Counted from the first letter of the stretch, positions 43,214 through 52,453 are shown. The stretch: DNA of 64,000 nucleotides from Algibacter marinivivus (GCF_003143755.1 NZ_QFRI01000002.1:186001-250000), one strand, 5' to 3'. Notes: a model not told the origin generated them from the sequence alone. Numbers and translations are program-made.

Positions 43214-44904
43214 TTTTGTACTGCCTTCAAAGAATCAATCTGTTTCTGTAATCTTTCAATTTCTTCAGCTTTCTTATCATCTTGAGGAACTACTTTAATA
43301 GAATCAATAGGTTGTTGAACCATATCAATAGTTTTAGTTTCTTCAACAAAATAATAACCAATCTTTTCGCTAGAACGCCATGCTTCATTAAGTTGATCAT
43401 AGACGGTTTTGTTCCATTGACTTGGATGTTTAACGTCTATCCAAACCACATCACGATATTCACTATCAATCAATACTAAATCTGGAGTTGCAGAACCATC
43501 AAATTGTTTAGAATCTGTATCGCTAATTGAAGATACCGTACCCATAAAAAACATACGTTTTTTGCCAGCAATATCTTTTATGTATGGTCTAAATTCAACA
43601 GGTGTGTTAGCTGTCCAATCATATTCTTTTCTAGACTCTTTCACTTTTAAAGGCATAGCAGAAACACCAGCGTATCCTTGTTTTTTAGCAGCGTGATTGT
43701 AATAATATAACTTATCAGTACCATCAGCAGGAACAAAAACACTAAAACTTAAACTAGTACGCTCATCGCCTACTGGCTCTAACCCAAACCAATGATACAA
43801 GCCACTAAAAGCACCTGTATCGGTATCTGAAAAATCAAAATCTGTTACATAAGGCTGTTGGTTTTGATCTTTTGGCATTTCAGGAATTTTAACCGCAGTT
43901 TCCATATTCCATGGTAATGGATCACTAAATCCTCCTAAAAACTTTAAAGACTCAGCTTGTAGTCTTGATACTTTTTCAGCTAAAGTATTTTGTCTGGTTA
44001 AATATTTATGATTCCTCATATTTTCAGGACTTACATAAGTTCCCTTTCCAATGAGAATACGCTCTATATAATCGTTAAAATCATGCTCTCCGTTATCTAC
44101 AACCATCACACCTCCAAAAGTTGGATAAGGAAATAGAAAACCCTTCCATTTAATTAAGCTCACTACTTGCACCCAATTTCCTGAATCGTTTTTCATATAA
44201 TACGTATCGCTAGGTTCCATGGTAAACAATTGGAAAAAGTTGAAACGTTGTACTACGGCATTATAGGTGTTTCTACTAAACTTTAAAGATTCCCCAATTG
44301 AAAAGGTTACTGGAATTCTATTTTCGCTTGAAAATCTTGGGAATGGCGTTGTACTAGATACTGCAAAAACTTCCTCGGTATTATCAGTCATACCTTGCCA
44401 CATGTATTTTTCAGTAGGTTGAATAGCCATGGTCCATTTATTCTCCTCTCCAATTCTAACTAAATGCGGAAGAGATACATCTTTAGTCTCTCCTACACTT
44501 TCATTAGCCATAGAAAAGACATTACGTAGCGGTTGAATACGTTCGTTTTGCGTTAACGGTAATTCAGCAATTTCTACTTTATTAAGGTGATTAAAAACAT
44601 TATATGTTTTCATGTAATCATACATTTTAAAGTACCAACCAACTGTATACAATATCCCAAAGAAGACAACCAAAAGTCCCAAAATTGCTAATCGTCCTGC
44701 AGAACTTGCTGATTTTCGAAATTTCCTCAAACCAAAAAACAGTACGATACCACTAAGAAGAATTATGAAAATAAATTTCCTAAAAAATAGCAATGCAGGT
44801 TGATAATCATCTCGTAATACAAATAATGCTACAAGTAAAATTAATGAAACAATAATGGTAATTGTTTTTTGCTTTTTTCCTTTATTCCAGTAGTTTTTTA
44901 TCAT
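43210..44904 (-). CDS. membrane-anchored protein of unknown function, last gene of the AAA/coiled-coil cluster
   Basis: A 564-residue protein with three N-terminal hydrophobic segments (about residues 15-31, 40-58 and 72-92), then a large globular region of about 440 residues without recognised motifs (WYFKMYDYMKTYNVFNHLN, then strand-rich sequence with many aromatics), and a C-terminal coiled segment (AEEIERLQKQIDSLKAVQ). The globular part is predicted to face one side of the inner membrane. I do not recognise the family. It is the last of seven same-strand genes and follows a second membrane-protein gene by 42 bases, so the pair may form the membrane end of the system. Confidence 0.82.
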   Translation of the reverse strand: MIKNYWNKGKKQKTITIIVSLILLVALFVLRDDYQPALLFFRKFIFIILLSGIVLFFGLRKFRKSASSAGRLAILGLLVVFFGILYTVGWYFKMYDYMKTYNVFNHLNKVEIAELPLTQNERIQPLRNVFSMANESVGETKDVSLPHLVRIGEENKWTMAIQPTEKYMWQGMTDNTEEVFAVSSTTPFPRFSSENRIPVTFSIGESLKFSRNTYNAVVQRFNFFQLFTMEPSDTYYMKNDSGNWVQVVSLIKWKGFLFPYPTFGGVMVVDNGEHDFNDYIERILIGKGTYVSPENMRNHKYLTRQNTLAEKVSRLQAESLKFLGGFSDPLPWNMETAVKIPEMPKDQNQQPYVTDFDFSDTDTGAFSGLYHWFGLEPVGDERTSLSFSVFVPADGTDKLYYYNHAAKKQGYAGVSAMPLKVKESRKEYDWTANTPVEFRPYIKDIAGKKRMFFMGTVSSISDTDSKQFDGSATPDLVLIDSEYRDVVWIDVKHPSQWNKTVYDQLNEAWRSSEKIGYYFVEETKTIDMVQQPIDSIKVVPQDDKKAEEIERLQKQIDSLKAVQN

Positions 44905-44946
44905 CTAAAATTTTATTTTTCATTTCCGCAAAAAACGGAATGACAG

Positions 44947-45462
44947 TTACATTAGGCCTTTATCCTTTAAACGTTGTCTAGCACTCTTCTCTTCTACTTT
45001 TGGTGCTTCTTTATCCTGCTCAACAACTTCTTCTACATCTTTAGTTTTCAAGTCTTCAATAAAGTCTTTTCCTTTTTCGATGGTATCTTGAACCATATCC
45101 TCAATGGAATCACTTTTTTCATCAATGACTTCACTAGATTTAAAAATAAAATTTGCTAAATATGTTCCTGCTATTGTTCCTACTATCATAGACGCAAAAA
45201 TGGAGATTGTTGCAATATCAATAGGAATTAAAAAACGTGTTACAACTATTCCGATTAAAAACAGAAACCCAATAAAAACCAATCGTAGTAAAAATGTTTG
45301 CTGATATACAAAGCCTGTTTTGTCTTCAGGCTTCATTTGAAGCTCTTTAGAGTTAATTATTTTATTAAAAAATCGATAAAGCCCGTTACCTTTAGATTCT
45401 CTCCAATACAAAAAGATTCCGAAAAGTATAGCACCAATAAATACAATGAGTTCTAGTGTCAT
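44947..45462 (-). CDS. small three-TM membrane protein with acidic/charged tail
   Basis: A 171-residue protein with hydrophobic helices at about residues 2-19, 57-77 and 84-106, then a charged C-terminal tail of about 60 residues (SSEVIDEKSDSIEDMVQDTIEKGKD) ending in SARQRLKDKGLM. No family is recognised. It lies between the DUF6638-like gene (45 bases upstream) and the 564-residue membrane-protein gene (42 bases downstream), in the same seven-gene cluster. The charged tail could be a docking site for soluble partners from the cluster; this is inference. Confidence 0.82.
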   Translation of the reverse strand: MTLELIVFIGAILFGIFLYWRESKGNGLYRFFNKIINSKELQMKPEDKTGFVYQQTFLLRLVFIGFLFLIGIVVTRFLIPIDIATISIFASMIVGTIAGTYLANFIFKSSEVIDEKSDSIEDMVQDTIEKGKDFIEDLKTKDVEEVVEQDKEAPKVEEKSARQRLKDKGLM

Positions 45463-45507
45463 GATGTTTTATATGAAGTTGTTTTCTATAAAATTAGTCT
45501 ATAATTA

Positions 45508-46743
45508 TTAAATATTGTTACTAATTGTTTCAATTGCCCAGTCTTTTAATGAATCATCCCAAGTTTTAAAACTGGCATAAAACGCTTCTTTATCATACCA
45601 ATACCAATATAAAACGTCTTTTTCTGAAATATTAACGAGTAACTTCCAGATTAAATCTTGATGTTTAGCATCTAATGAAGAATGCGGTTGGTGCAAGGCT
45701 TCAAAAAGTTTTTCATCAACAATATCAGCTATTTTAAATTGATTGCTCGTTTCTAATTTCTCTAAATAGCGTTCAACACTCATTACTTTTTTTCTAGCCT
45801 TAATATCAAGTTTATTTAAATAACTCTTAAATAATATAGGATCGTTTAAAATATCTTTTATTGGATGTTGAGGCTTTTTAAGATGTTGAACCATTTCAAA
45901 TTTTTTGATACGTTCATAACGTTTAGTCTCAACTACTTTTTCTAAATCATATTCAATAATCACATGATCTTTGAGCTTATCCATAAGTTCAGATTGTTCA
46001 ATATGATAAATCAGTACATCATAATTCGTATCCTTTATAGCCTCTTTATGCCATTCTTCATCTTCAAAAACAACTATGGGTTTTATAAAATCTCTCAACA
46101 CATAAACGCCTCCAAATGCTCTTGTATAAAATGAATCAGTTTCAAATTGTAATTGATGTAAATCTAAATCGCGTTCTCTCAAATCTCCGTAAGTCTTAGC
46201 CGAATCTAAAAGCTCTTGATGCAAATTTTCATCTATAAAATTATTACCAGTATTAAACTTTTTAACAAGTTGCAACTGCTCTTTTTGAATATACCAAAGT
46301 CTATCAATCAAGTGGAAATTGATAGTCACTTTATTGTATTTTAAAACATCTAAAGGTTCATAAAAGGCATCAATGCCTTGATCGAAATCTAAACATATAG
46401 CACAATCTCTTGTGATGTCTTTAATCTTTTCGCCATGAATTTTGAAAACAAATTTCATGATATCCCTATCAAACGTATGAAAAGGCAAATACACAGGTTT
46501 ACCTTTTTGAAGTGGAGAAATTATAATCCCATGCGGATTTGCTTCACCATTATTTAGATAACTATTATTTTTTTTTTCTTCAGCAACCTCAGGACTCCAA
46601 CCAATACCATCAATATGAAAATTTTTAAGTTTAGTTTCTGTGAAACCAAGTTTTACTAGACATTTATTGTAACGCTCAACGAGTTTTCCACTTATTGGAA
46701 TGAGTTCGCTTCTATATAATTTTGCTTGTTTTAATTTATCCAT
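45508..46743 (-). CDS. DUF6638-like protein
   Basis: A 411-residue soluble protein without signal or membrane segments. It opens with LYRSELIPISGKLVERYNKCL and continues FHIDGIGWSPEVAEEK, sequence that I associate from memory with flavobacterial proteins of the DUF6638 family; I cannot verify that here. Many aromatic and acidic residues and no known catalytic motif are seen. Its ATG directly follows the NUDIX-gene stop with no spacer, so the two are coupled. Function unknown. Confidence 0.82.
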   Translation of the reverse strand: MDKLKQAKLYRSELIPISGKLVERYNKCLVKLGFTETKLKNFHIDGIGWSPEVAEEKKNNSYLNNGEANPHGIIISPLQKGKPVYLPFHTFDRDIMKFVFKIHGEKIKDITRDCAICLDFDQGIDAFYEPLDVLKYNKVTINFHLIDRLWYIQKEQLQLVKKFNTGNNFIDENLHQELLDSAKTYGDLRERDLDLHQLQFETDSFYTRAFGGVYVLRDFIKPIVVFEDEEWHKEAIKDTNYDVLIYHIEQSELMDKLKDHVIIEYDLEKVVETKRYERIKKFEMVQHLKKPQHPIKDILNDPILFKSYLNKLDIKARKKVMSVERYLEKLETSNQFKIADIVDEKLFEALHQPHSSLDAKHQDLIWKLLVNISEKDVLYWYWYDKEAFYASFKTWDDSLKDWAIETISNNI

Positions 46744-47334
46744 TTAATCTAATAACTTATGAATTATAGCATACTGCAACAATACAATTGTTCTTGTATC
46801 TACAATTTCTCCATTATTCAACATTTTAGTAGCTTCTTCAAAAGAAATTTCCAATACCTCAATATCTTCATGCTCTGAATCTAAACCACCACCTTCATTC
46901 ACTTTCATATCACCGGTGTATTCACCAACAAAAAAGTGCATTTTCTCTGTCATTACTCCCGGCGAAGAATAGGCTTCATATACTTTTTTTACTTCTTTTA
47001 ACCTATAACCAACTTCTTCTTCAGTTTCTCTAATTATACAAGCTTCAGGGTTATCTTTATCCAACATGCCTGCAGCAACTTCAACCAACATACCATCTTT
47101 ATTATCATTCAAATAGGTTGGCATTCTAAATTGCTTAGTTAAAATAACAGTTTGTTTTTCCTTATTATAAAGAAGAATTCCTGCACCATCTCCTCTATCA
47201 TAAACCTCGCGCATTTGGTTTACCCATTTGCCATTAGGCATCAAATAATCAAAATTGACTCTATTGAGAATATAATAGTTGTCCGAAAGTAACTTTTTCT
47301 GTATGTTTTTTATTTGCTTATCACTCATTTTCAA
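46744..47334 (-). CDS. nudK: NudK-like NUDIX hydrolase
   Basis: A 196-residue NUDIX pyrophosphatase. The NUDIX box is AGMLDKDNPEACIIRETEEEVGYR, with the spacing and AG-LLD start of the E. coli NudK (GDP-mannose pyrophosphatase) and ADP-ribose pyrophosphatase group; the metal-binding REXXEE glutamates are intact. The N-terminal YNKEKQTVILTKQFRMPTYLN also fits that group. Likely substrates are nucleotide sugars or ADP-ribose. It overlaps the AAA ATPase gene by 14 bases and abuts the DUF6638-like gene, so it is locked into the operon, which suggests a role in that system beyond housekeeping. Confidence 0.88.
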   Translation of the reverse strand: MKMSDKQIKNIQKKLLSDNYYILNRVNFDYLMPNGKWVNQMREVYDRGDGAGILLYNKEKQTVILTKQFRMPTYLNDNKDGMLVEVAAGMLDKDNPEACIIRETEEEVGYRLKEVKKVYEAYSSPGVMTEKMHFFVGEYTGDMKVNEGGGLDSEHEDIEVLEISFEEATKMLNNGEIVDTRTIVLLQYAIIHKLLD

Positions 47335-49282
47335 AAGTTCTTCTTGCTTCAGTTTCTATATTTAACTGATTTACTCTAGCATCTACTTTTCGTTTAAAGT
47401 CAGTATCGGCAATAGTTGCTACGTTATCTAAATAGCGCACAACTTCTTGTCTTCTAATCTCTGAGAAATCTAAGCCTTTCATATTACCTCTCATTAATTC
47501 TTGAAGCATATTAAATTTGGTATCATAATCTTGCTTGAAATAGATTTCTGGATTTTCAAACCAATCTTCTTCCAAATCAAAATCGGTTAATCGCAATGAA
47601 ATAGCCGATTGAATATTACGAACATCACGAGATGAAAAGAACGGAAACACCGCTTGCATTTCTTTATACAAATTCGCATAAAACAAATGCTGATTTGTTT
47701 TAAAATGTTTTTCTACATTATCATAAACCTCATGAACACGAGCTTCAGTAGGTTTATCAACGTTACTCAAAATATCTCCCATATTTTTTGCTAAGCCTTG
47801 ATCTTGCAGATAACTATAATTTTCTGGTCCTTGCATATTTACAAAATCTGGCATGGTGTCATCTAATTTTCGCCACCATAAATGATCTTGATCTAGAAAA
47901 TCATGTTCTGTTCTTGCTCCATCAATTTTAAAACGCCCTTGTACACGAGAAATAACTGCTTTATCTAGCATTTCTGGCAAGTTTGTAAATAAACCTATAG
48001 AACTATTACCATAGTTAACCGCATAAGCGCCTTCAGTATATCTTAAAAACACACCAATAACTTCTTTCACGCCAGCCGAAACACCTTGAGCAGTTCGTTC
48101 TTGTAAATTATTTTCGGCATCATCTATAGGTGCAAAAATTAATTTTGAAGGATCTTGCATCGGTTTCATCCACTCCACCATTTTTTCAGCTGAACCCCCT
48201 TGAAATGTTGAAATTAAGGTATCTGGCATAGGGTGAAACAAAAAAGGAATATCTAAAGTATCACAATGTTCTTTTAATCTTGTAGCAATAGCTGCTATCA
48301 ACATACTTTTTCCTGTTCCAGGAATACCGTATCCCATAAATACAGGCATAAAACCACCTAGTTCTTGAAACGGATTTTTCTTAGCAGTAAAATCGTAGCT
48401 TAACATACGTTCTGTTAAACGACGTGCAAAATGTTTTGCATCACGATTACCAACAATTTGTTCAAATTGAATTTTATTAAATTCTACACTTTTTGCTGTA
48501 CCTTGAAATACGTTATTCCAACCTGAAACTGCAAACTCCGATTTTTCTAACTTATACGTTCTGTCTTCAATAGTTTCAGTATATTCTAAACTACTTTTTC
48601 GTAACTGAATCTCATCAATTAAAGCTTCGAAATACACTACCGTGAAATCGATAACATCTTTATCCGATTTGATAATTTCTGGATGATCTAAATACTTATC
48701 ATAATAAAACAAACTGCAAGAAATTCCTTTAATAGGAGACATTAAAGATACCTCTGGAATACCTGCAAACTTTTGCTTCATAACACTTAAATCGTCTGAC
48801 GCATGTGGTTTTAGATCGTGTAATATCTTATAAGCTTGAGCAAACAACATAAACGCTGTTGCAGTATGCATTTTACTTTCAAATTCTCGTTTTCCGCTAC
48901 TATCTAGAGCCGATTTATTTTCATTTAAGCTAGATAATCCTGATGCATCATAATAACTGTCTTTTATCCAAATCCCAAGTGTAATCCCTTCTTGAACCGC
49001 GTATAATGTTTGATTCAAATAAATAGGAATAGCAACTGAATCTGGTAATAAACGCTTTTTTAAAGCTAAAATGGTTTTTGAAACCGAAGTGATTTCTGCC
49101 GAATCTGTTCCATTATTAGCTCTTGATAAATACAACAAGATAGATTCATCCTTTCCATCTTTATCTCTATTTTTAGCCCGAGCACCTTGCTCCCATTGTA
49201 TGCTTTTCAAATATGAAGCTGCTTCATCTCGAAGCATATCTAATTCTGATAATTTTATTGGGAATGTTGAGTTGTGTTCCAT
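47321..49282 (-). CDS. AAA ATPase (classic AAA clade) of the coiled-coil cluster
   Basis: A 653-residue protein with an N-terminal domain of about 270 residues, an AAA module (about 275-460) and a helical C-terminal part. Walker A is GYGIPGTGKSM (residues 317-327); the Walker B strand LIFAPIDDAE (381-390) ends DDAE; sensor 1 is the asparagine in LFTNLPEMLD; and SRVQGRF gives arginine fingers (Arg446, Arg450). The string TNLPEMLDKAVISRVQGRF resembles the second region of homology of classic AAA proteins such as p97, spastin and Vps4, which remodel protein complexes. No protease or DNA-binding domain is seen. The likely clients are the coiled-coil or membrane proteins of this operon; that is inference. 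Confidence 0.88.
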   Translation of the reverse strand: MEHNSTFPIKLSELDMLRDEAASYLKSIQWEQGARAKNRDKDGKDESILLYLSRANNGTDSAEITSVSKTILALKKRLLPDSVAIPIYLNQTLYAVQEGITLGIWIKDSYYDASGLSSLNENKSALDSSGKREFESKMHTATAFMLFAQAYKILHDLKPHASDDLSVMKQKFAGIPEVSLMSPIKGISCSLFYYDKYLDHPEIIKSDKDVIDFTVVYFEALIDEIQLRKSSLEYTETIEDRTYKLEKSEFAVSGWNNVFQGTAKSVEFNKIQFEQIVGNRDAKHFARRLTERMLSYDFTAKKNPFQELGGFMPVFMGYGIPGTGKSMLIAAIATRLKEHCDTLDIPFLFHPMPDTLISTFQGGSAEKMVEWMKPMQDPSKLIFAPIDDAENNLQERTAQGVSAGVKEVIGVFLRYTEGAYAVNYGNSSIGLFTNLPEMLDKAVISRVQGRFKIDGARTEHDFLDQDHLWWRKLDDTMPDFVNMQGPENYSYLQDQGLAKNMGDILSNVDKPTEARVHEVYDNVEKHFKTNQHLFYANLYKEMQAVFPFFSSRDVRNIQSAISLRLTDFDLEEDWFENPEIYFKQDYDTKFNMLQELMRGNMKGLDFSEIRRQEVVRYLDNVATIADTDFKRKVDARVNQLNIETEARRTFENE

Positions 49283-49414
49283 GTTTTTTTTAGTATTCAG
49301 TCTCGGTCACGGTTAACAGTGATTACTAAACTCTGTTTACTCTAACTTAAACTGTTTATATTTTATAATTTAAATCGCAATACTGAAAACTGAGACTGCG
49401 ACTGTAAACTCTAT
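49283..49414. repeat. intergenic CAGTCTCAGT-type repeat tract
   Basis: This 132-base gap begins with GTATTCAGTCTCGGTCACGG (49293-49312) and ends with an inverted relative on the other strand, reading AGTCTCAGTTTTCAGTATT (49396-49378). The same words occur again at 56851-56869 and, in part, near 50510. I know similar low-complexity tracts as dispersed flavobacterial intergenic repeats. No gene is seen here. Confidence 0.5.
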
Positions 49415-50470
49415 TTATTTTATTTTTAATTCTGCAATTTCAATAGGAGCTTTAGCCAAATTATTCATCATTTCTGGTGTTTTGTTATAGAGCAATTGAA
49501 TAATACGATGTGGCGCTAAAACGTACTTCTGTTTAAAAACATCATCCCATTTTTGTAAAATTTGTTTACTAAAAAAACCACCTTCTTTAAATTCACTTTT
49601 AGAACTAACTTCATCTACGCGTAATGAAAGCGCATACGATTCTAAAGGTATTTCTTTTTTGCCAATACTTTCTAAAATAGTGTGGGTTACTTCATGCTCA
49701 TCTTTTGCAAAAACGTTGTGTAAAGGCCCTAAATCTATTCGTTTAATACGTTTTGGTGATACTTTAGGGAGTTTTCTATCAATAGTATACGCCATAGCGT
49801 CTAAAGACATATCTCTGTCTGCAACGGTTTTTAAAACTGTGTAAATTTCATCTCTGTAATCGTTTATTTTATTACCATCATAATTAAAATACATGAAACA
49901 GACGAAAGGACGATTATGAGATACGTCATAAAAACTCCAACTTGTAACTAAATCTGCTTCTGCATTTTCTGGAGCTCCAAGAATTTTACCTTGCACAAAT
50001 CGATTAAAAATGTATTGTTTATTTACAGACGAATAATATACTATGGATGCAGCTTGAAACAGTTTGCTTTTTTTAACTGGTTGCTTTTTTCGCATAAGCG
50101 CATCTAGAAACTCCTCTTTTAGCGTTGCTATTGGTGTTAATCTTTCAAGATATTCATCGCGTAATTCTAAATCGTTAAACAAATATCTAAACTCTAAATA
50201 ATTTGGAAATCCAGAATCTGTTAAATCAACCTTCATGTTATCCTCATCATCATACATATACTTAACACGCATGGCTTCGATAGAATACAACAGTAAATCG
50301 CAATATTGTTTAAACAATTGTACCTCAATACCATTACATATTTCTTCTCTTTGAACAGCTACAATTAATTCTTTAAAAGCAAAGTCTACCATTTTATGAT
50401 AGAAAACATAATGCTCTTTGGAATCGAGTATTGCAGAATCTAAAGGTGTAACTATGTGGTTGATTGACAT
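49415..50470 (-). CDS. protein of unknown function in the AAA/coiled-coil cluster
   Basis: A 351-residue soluble protein with no signal peptide, membrane helix or known catalytic motif. The N-terminal part is helical (VFYHKMVDFAFKELIVAVQREE), the middle contains SWSFYDVSHNRPFVCFMYFNYDG, and the C-terminal part ends LLYNKTPEMMNNLAKAPIEIAELKIK. I do not recognise the family. It lies between the coiled-coil gene and the AAA gene on the same strand, with gaps of 165 and 132 bases that contain dispersed repeats, so promoters may occur within the cluster. Confidence 0.82.
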   Translation of the reverse strand: MSINHIVTPLDSAILDSKEHYVFYHKMVDFAFKELIVAVQREEICNGIEVQLFKQYCDLLLYSIEAMRVKYMYDDEDNMKVDLTDSGFPNYLEFRYLFNDLELRDEYLERLTPIATLKEEFLDALMRKKQPVKKSKLFQAASIVYYSSVNKQYIFNRFVQGKILGAPENAEADLVTSWSFYDVSHNRPFVCFMYFNYDGNKINDYRDEIYTVLKTVADRDMSLDAMAYTIDRKLPKVSPKRIKRIDLGPLHNVFAKDEHEVTHTILESIGKKEIPLESYALSLRVDEVSSKSEFKEGGFFSKQILQKWDDVFKQKYVLAPHRIIQLLYNKTPEMMNNLAKAPIEIAELKIK

Positions 50471-50537
50471 TTTTATAATTAAAAGTGAACAATTAAAAGT
50501 TAAAAGTTCTTACTGAAAACTAGAAAGTTAATTGAAT

Positions 50538-50630
50538 GGTGCGTTAAGGGTTGAGGCATTGTTGAAGCTCATCGCAGAGAGCGACTACCGAAAGCCTGAC
50601 CCCGATTTTTTTATCGGGGTAACGCCCTAG
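50538..50630. repeat. dispersed flavobacterial palindromic repeat, copy 1
   Basis: Read on the minus strand it starts GGGCGTTACC, forms an 8-bp hairpin (ACCCCGAT at 50599-50606 with ATCGGGGT at 50613-50620), continues with a GGCTTTCGGTAGTCGCTCT stretch, and ends CAACCCTTAACGCACC. Both ends and the order of words match the copy at 55249-55352. It lies between the coiled-coil gene and the next gene of the cluster. Confidence 0.75.
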
Positions 50631-50635
50631 TTATT

Positions 50636-51979
50636 TTAAGACAGTAAATCGTCGTCGTTTGCTTCTGGTTTTGGTTTTCCTTCTGGCTCACCATCATCTC
50701 CTGAAGGTTGGTTGGCATCAGCATTGTAATAGTCTTCAAAAATCTCTTTCATATCGATACCATAACGCTCTGCAAAATTCTTTTGGATCTCGCCATCCTT
50801 AGCACGAATTTCTTGTAAAGCCTCAGCATAACTACTATAAACGCCTTGCATTACTTTCTCGTGAACTGGAATATTATCCATCATATCTTGACGCGCTTTA
50901 GCACTTGCGGTGTGCATTGAAGCCAATGTTTCACCGATATGCTCATCGGTCTTTACGCCTAAATGCTCTAAAATAGCAGCGAATTCCTGATCGGTTCTTG
51001 CTTTTAATGCCACTACATAACCATCATAATATTTAAGACGCTCTTCTGTATCAGACTTTAACTTAGCACGGTGTGTTTGAAGATTGCTACGTAAAGAGGT
51101 TAGCACCTTAATAGTTAAATTATGCTTATGAACAAAACTATCTTTACTGGCAGCTAATGTTGTGTATGCGTTTTTAAGACCTTCAAGTTCTTCAACTTTT
51201 TGTTCAAGTTGAGTTACTTTACCTATAGCTTCTGCATATTCTGCAGATTGTTTATCGGCAATATCTTCTAACTCTTGGCGCGCTTGTTTTAGTAAAGCAT
51301 ATTGCTCTTCTAACTTCGCCTCTACTTCTTTTTTCTTCTCTAAAGCTTTTGTGTGGTTTTTTGAAGCTTCAACAATGGCATCTTTCAGCTTTTCTTCTAC
51401 TTCTTTAATCTCTACTTCACGATTTTTTAAACGTGTAACAGCTGCTTGAGATTTATATGATAATTCGCTTAAAAGTGTTTGTACATCTGCGCTTTCTATA
51501 CGCTCTTGAAACATAGCTTTAGCCTTATTATCTGCCCCTGCTCTAACTTTTTCAGCTGTTTTTAAAGCATCTTCAGCTTTTTTGATTTTGCTTTTACGCC
51601 CCCAAAGGTTATTCCACCAAGTATCTGGTTTTGCTTGCGCATCTTCTAATTCAATTTTTGCACGCTCTAATGCTTTTTGAGCATCATCAATAACTTTTTG
51701 TTCTGTTGGGTTTAATGCAGAAAATTTTTCGAATATAATTCCTACTTCATCTTGATAATCGGTTAAATCTTTAATAGCATCTAAAAGCGTTGTTCTATCT
51801 TTTTCTGCCATGTGCACCACATCATCCAAAGTGGCATTCAATATTTTTTGACGCACTTCTGGGTCATCCTCTTGAGACAATTTAGATTTCATAGTGTCAA
51901 TGGCTTTCCCCCAATTAACATCTACTTTCTCTGTTTTTTCATTGGAATTGGTTTCTAATAAATCAAAATCATCAGACAT
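50636..51979 (-). CDS. long coiled-coil protein, first gene of the AAA cluster
   Basis: A 447-residue soluble protein dominated by coiled coil (about residues 92-118 and 130-275), with a further helical region to about 415 and a disordered acidic tail ending DDDLLS. A tryptophan-rich amphipathic segment DTWWNNLWGRKSKIKKA (119-135) interrupts the coil and could touch a membrane. In my memory relatives are labelled microtubule-binding protein, which has no functional support. It has some resemblance in layout to TelA and PspA-type proteins (long helices, no catalytic site) but no clear motif. It is the first of seven same-strand genes, and a natural partner or substrate for the AAA ATPase two genes downstream; this is inference. 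Confidence 0.83.
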   Translation of the reverse strand: MSDDFDLLETNSNEKTEKVDVNWGKAIDTMKSKLSQEDDPEVRQKILNATLDDVVHMAEKDRTTLLDAIKDLTDYQDEVGIIFEKFSALNPTEQKVIDDAQKALERAKIELEDAQAKPDTWWNNLWGRKSKIKKAEDALKTAEKVRAGADNKAKAMFQERIESADVQTLLSELSYKSQAAVTRLKNREVEIKEVEEKLKDAIVEASKNHTKALEKKKEVEAKLEEQYALLKQARQELEDIADKQSAEYAEAIGKVTQLEQKVEELEGLKNAYTTLAASKDSFVHKHNLTIKVLTSLRSNLQTHRAKLKSDTEERLKYYDGYVVALKARTDQEFAAILEHLGVKTDEHIGETLASMHTASAKARQDMMDNIPVHEKVMQGVYSSYAEALQEIRAKDGEIQKNFAERYGIDMKEIFEDYYNADANQPSGDDGEPEGKPKPEANDDDLLS

Positions 51980-52171
51980 GTATATTTTATGTTTTTAAGT
52001 TGAACAATTTTATGGATAAGCAATTTCGTTAAAAAATCTCAATTTTGAAACGTAAAAAGCTATTTACTTTTTAAATTTCATGATTATTACTCATTGCTCA
52101 AATTATTGGTATTATAAATTATGAAATTGTTACAGTTAATAAAAAATTTCAGACATTTTGAAAGAATGTAC

Positions 52172-52179
52172 TATATTTG
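52172..52179 (+). promoter_or_regulatory. -7 promoter box for the 52211 small membrane protein gene
   Basis: TATATTTG matches TAnnTTTG, 31 bases before the ATG. The gap from 51980 to here is AT-rich with no other gene visible. Confidence 0.5.
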
Positions 52180-52210
52180 TTAATAACCAAACACCAATGA
52201 TGCATTAACT

Positions 52211-52453
52211 ATGCTACAAAACAACTTACTTACATTTCTAATAGGAATTCCTTTGATAAATCAATCAGATATAGTGACTATGCTTATTATTGTCACTGTT
52301 TTTTTTGGAATTTTACTGCTTCTAGGCATTAGAAAGTCTTATAAACTTAAAAAGGAAAATGAGCGTTTAGATGCTATGAATAAAAAGATTGCTGAAGATG
52401 AAGATAAGCCTTATCAAGATTTTACTGATGGGCATATGTATGGAGGAAATTAA
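52211..52453 (+). CDS. small 80-aa membrane protein
   Basis: An 80-residue protein with one clear transmembrane helix (VTMLIIVTVFFGILLLLGI, about residues 22-40), preceded by a weaker hydrophobic stretch, then a basic coiled segment (KSYKLKKENERLDAMNKKIAE) and an acidic-aromatic end (DFTDGHMYGGN). It has its own promoter box and a weak hairpin after the stop, and is divergent from the coiled-coil operon. No family is recognised. Confidence 0.78.
   Translation: MLQNNLLTFLIGIPLINQSDIVTMLIIVTVFFGILLLLGIRKSYKLKKENERLDAMNKKIAEDEDKPYQDFTDGHMYGGN

Noticed and set aside
43210-51979. Tellurite-resistance (Ter) or phage-defence island
   Set aside because: No TerD, TerC, TerY, nuclease, methylase or retron-like gene is present; the resemblance to TelA/PspA is only in overall helical layout.
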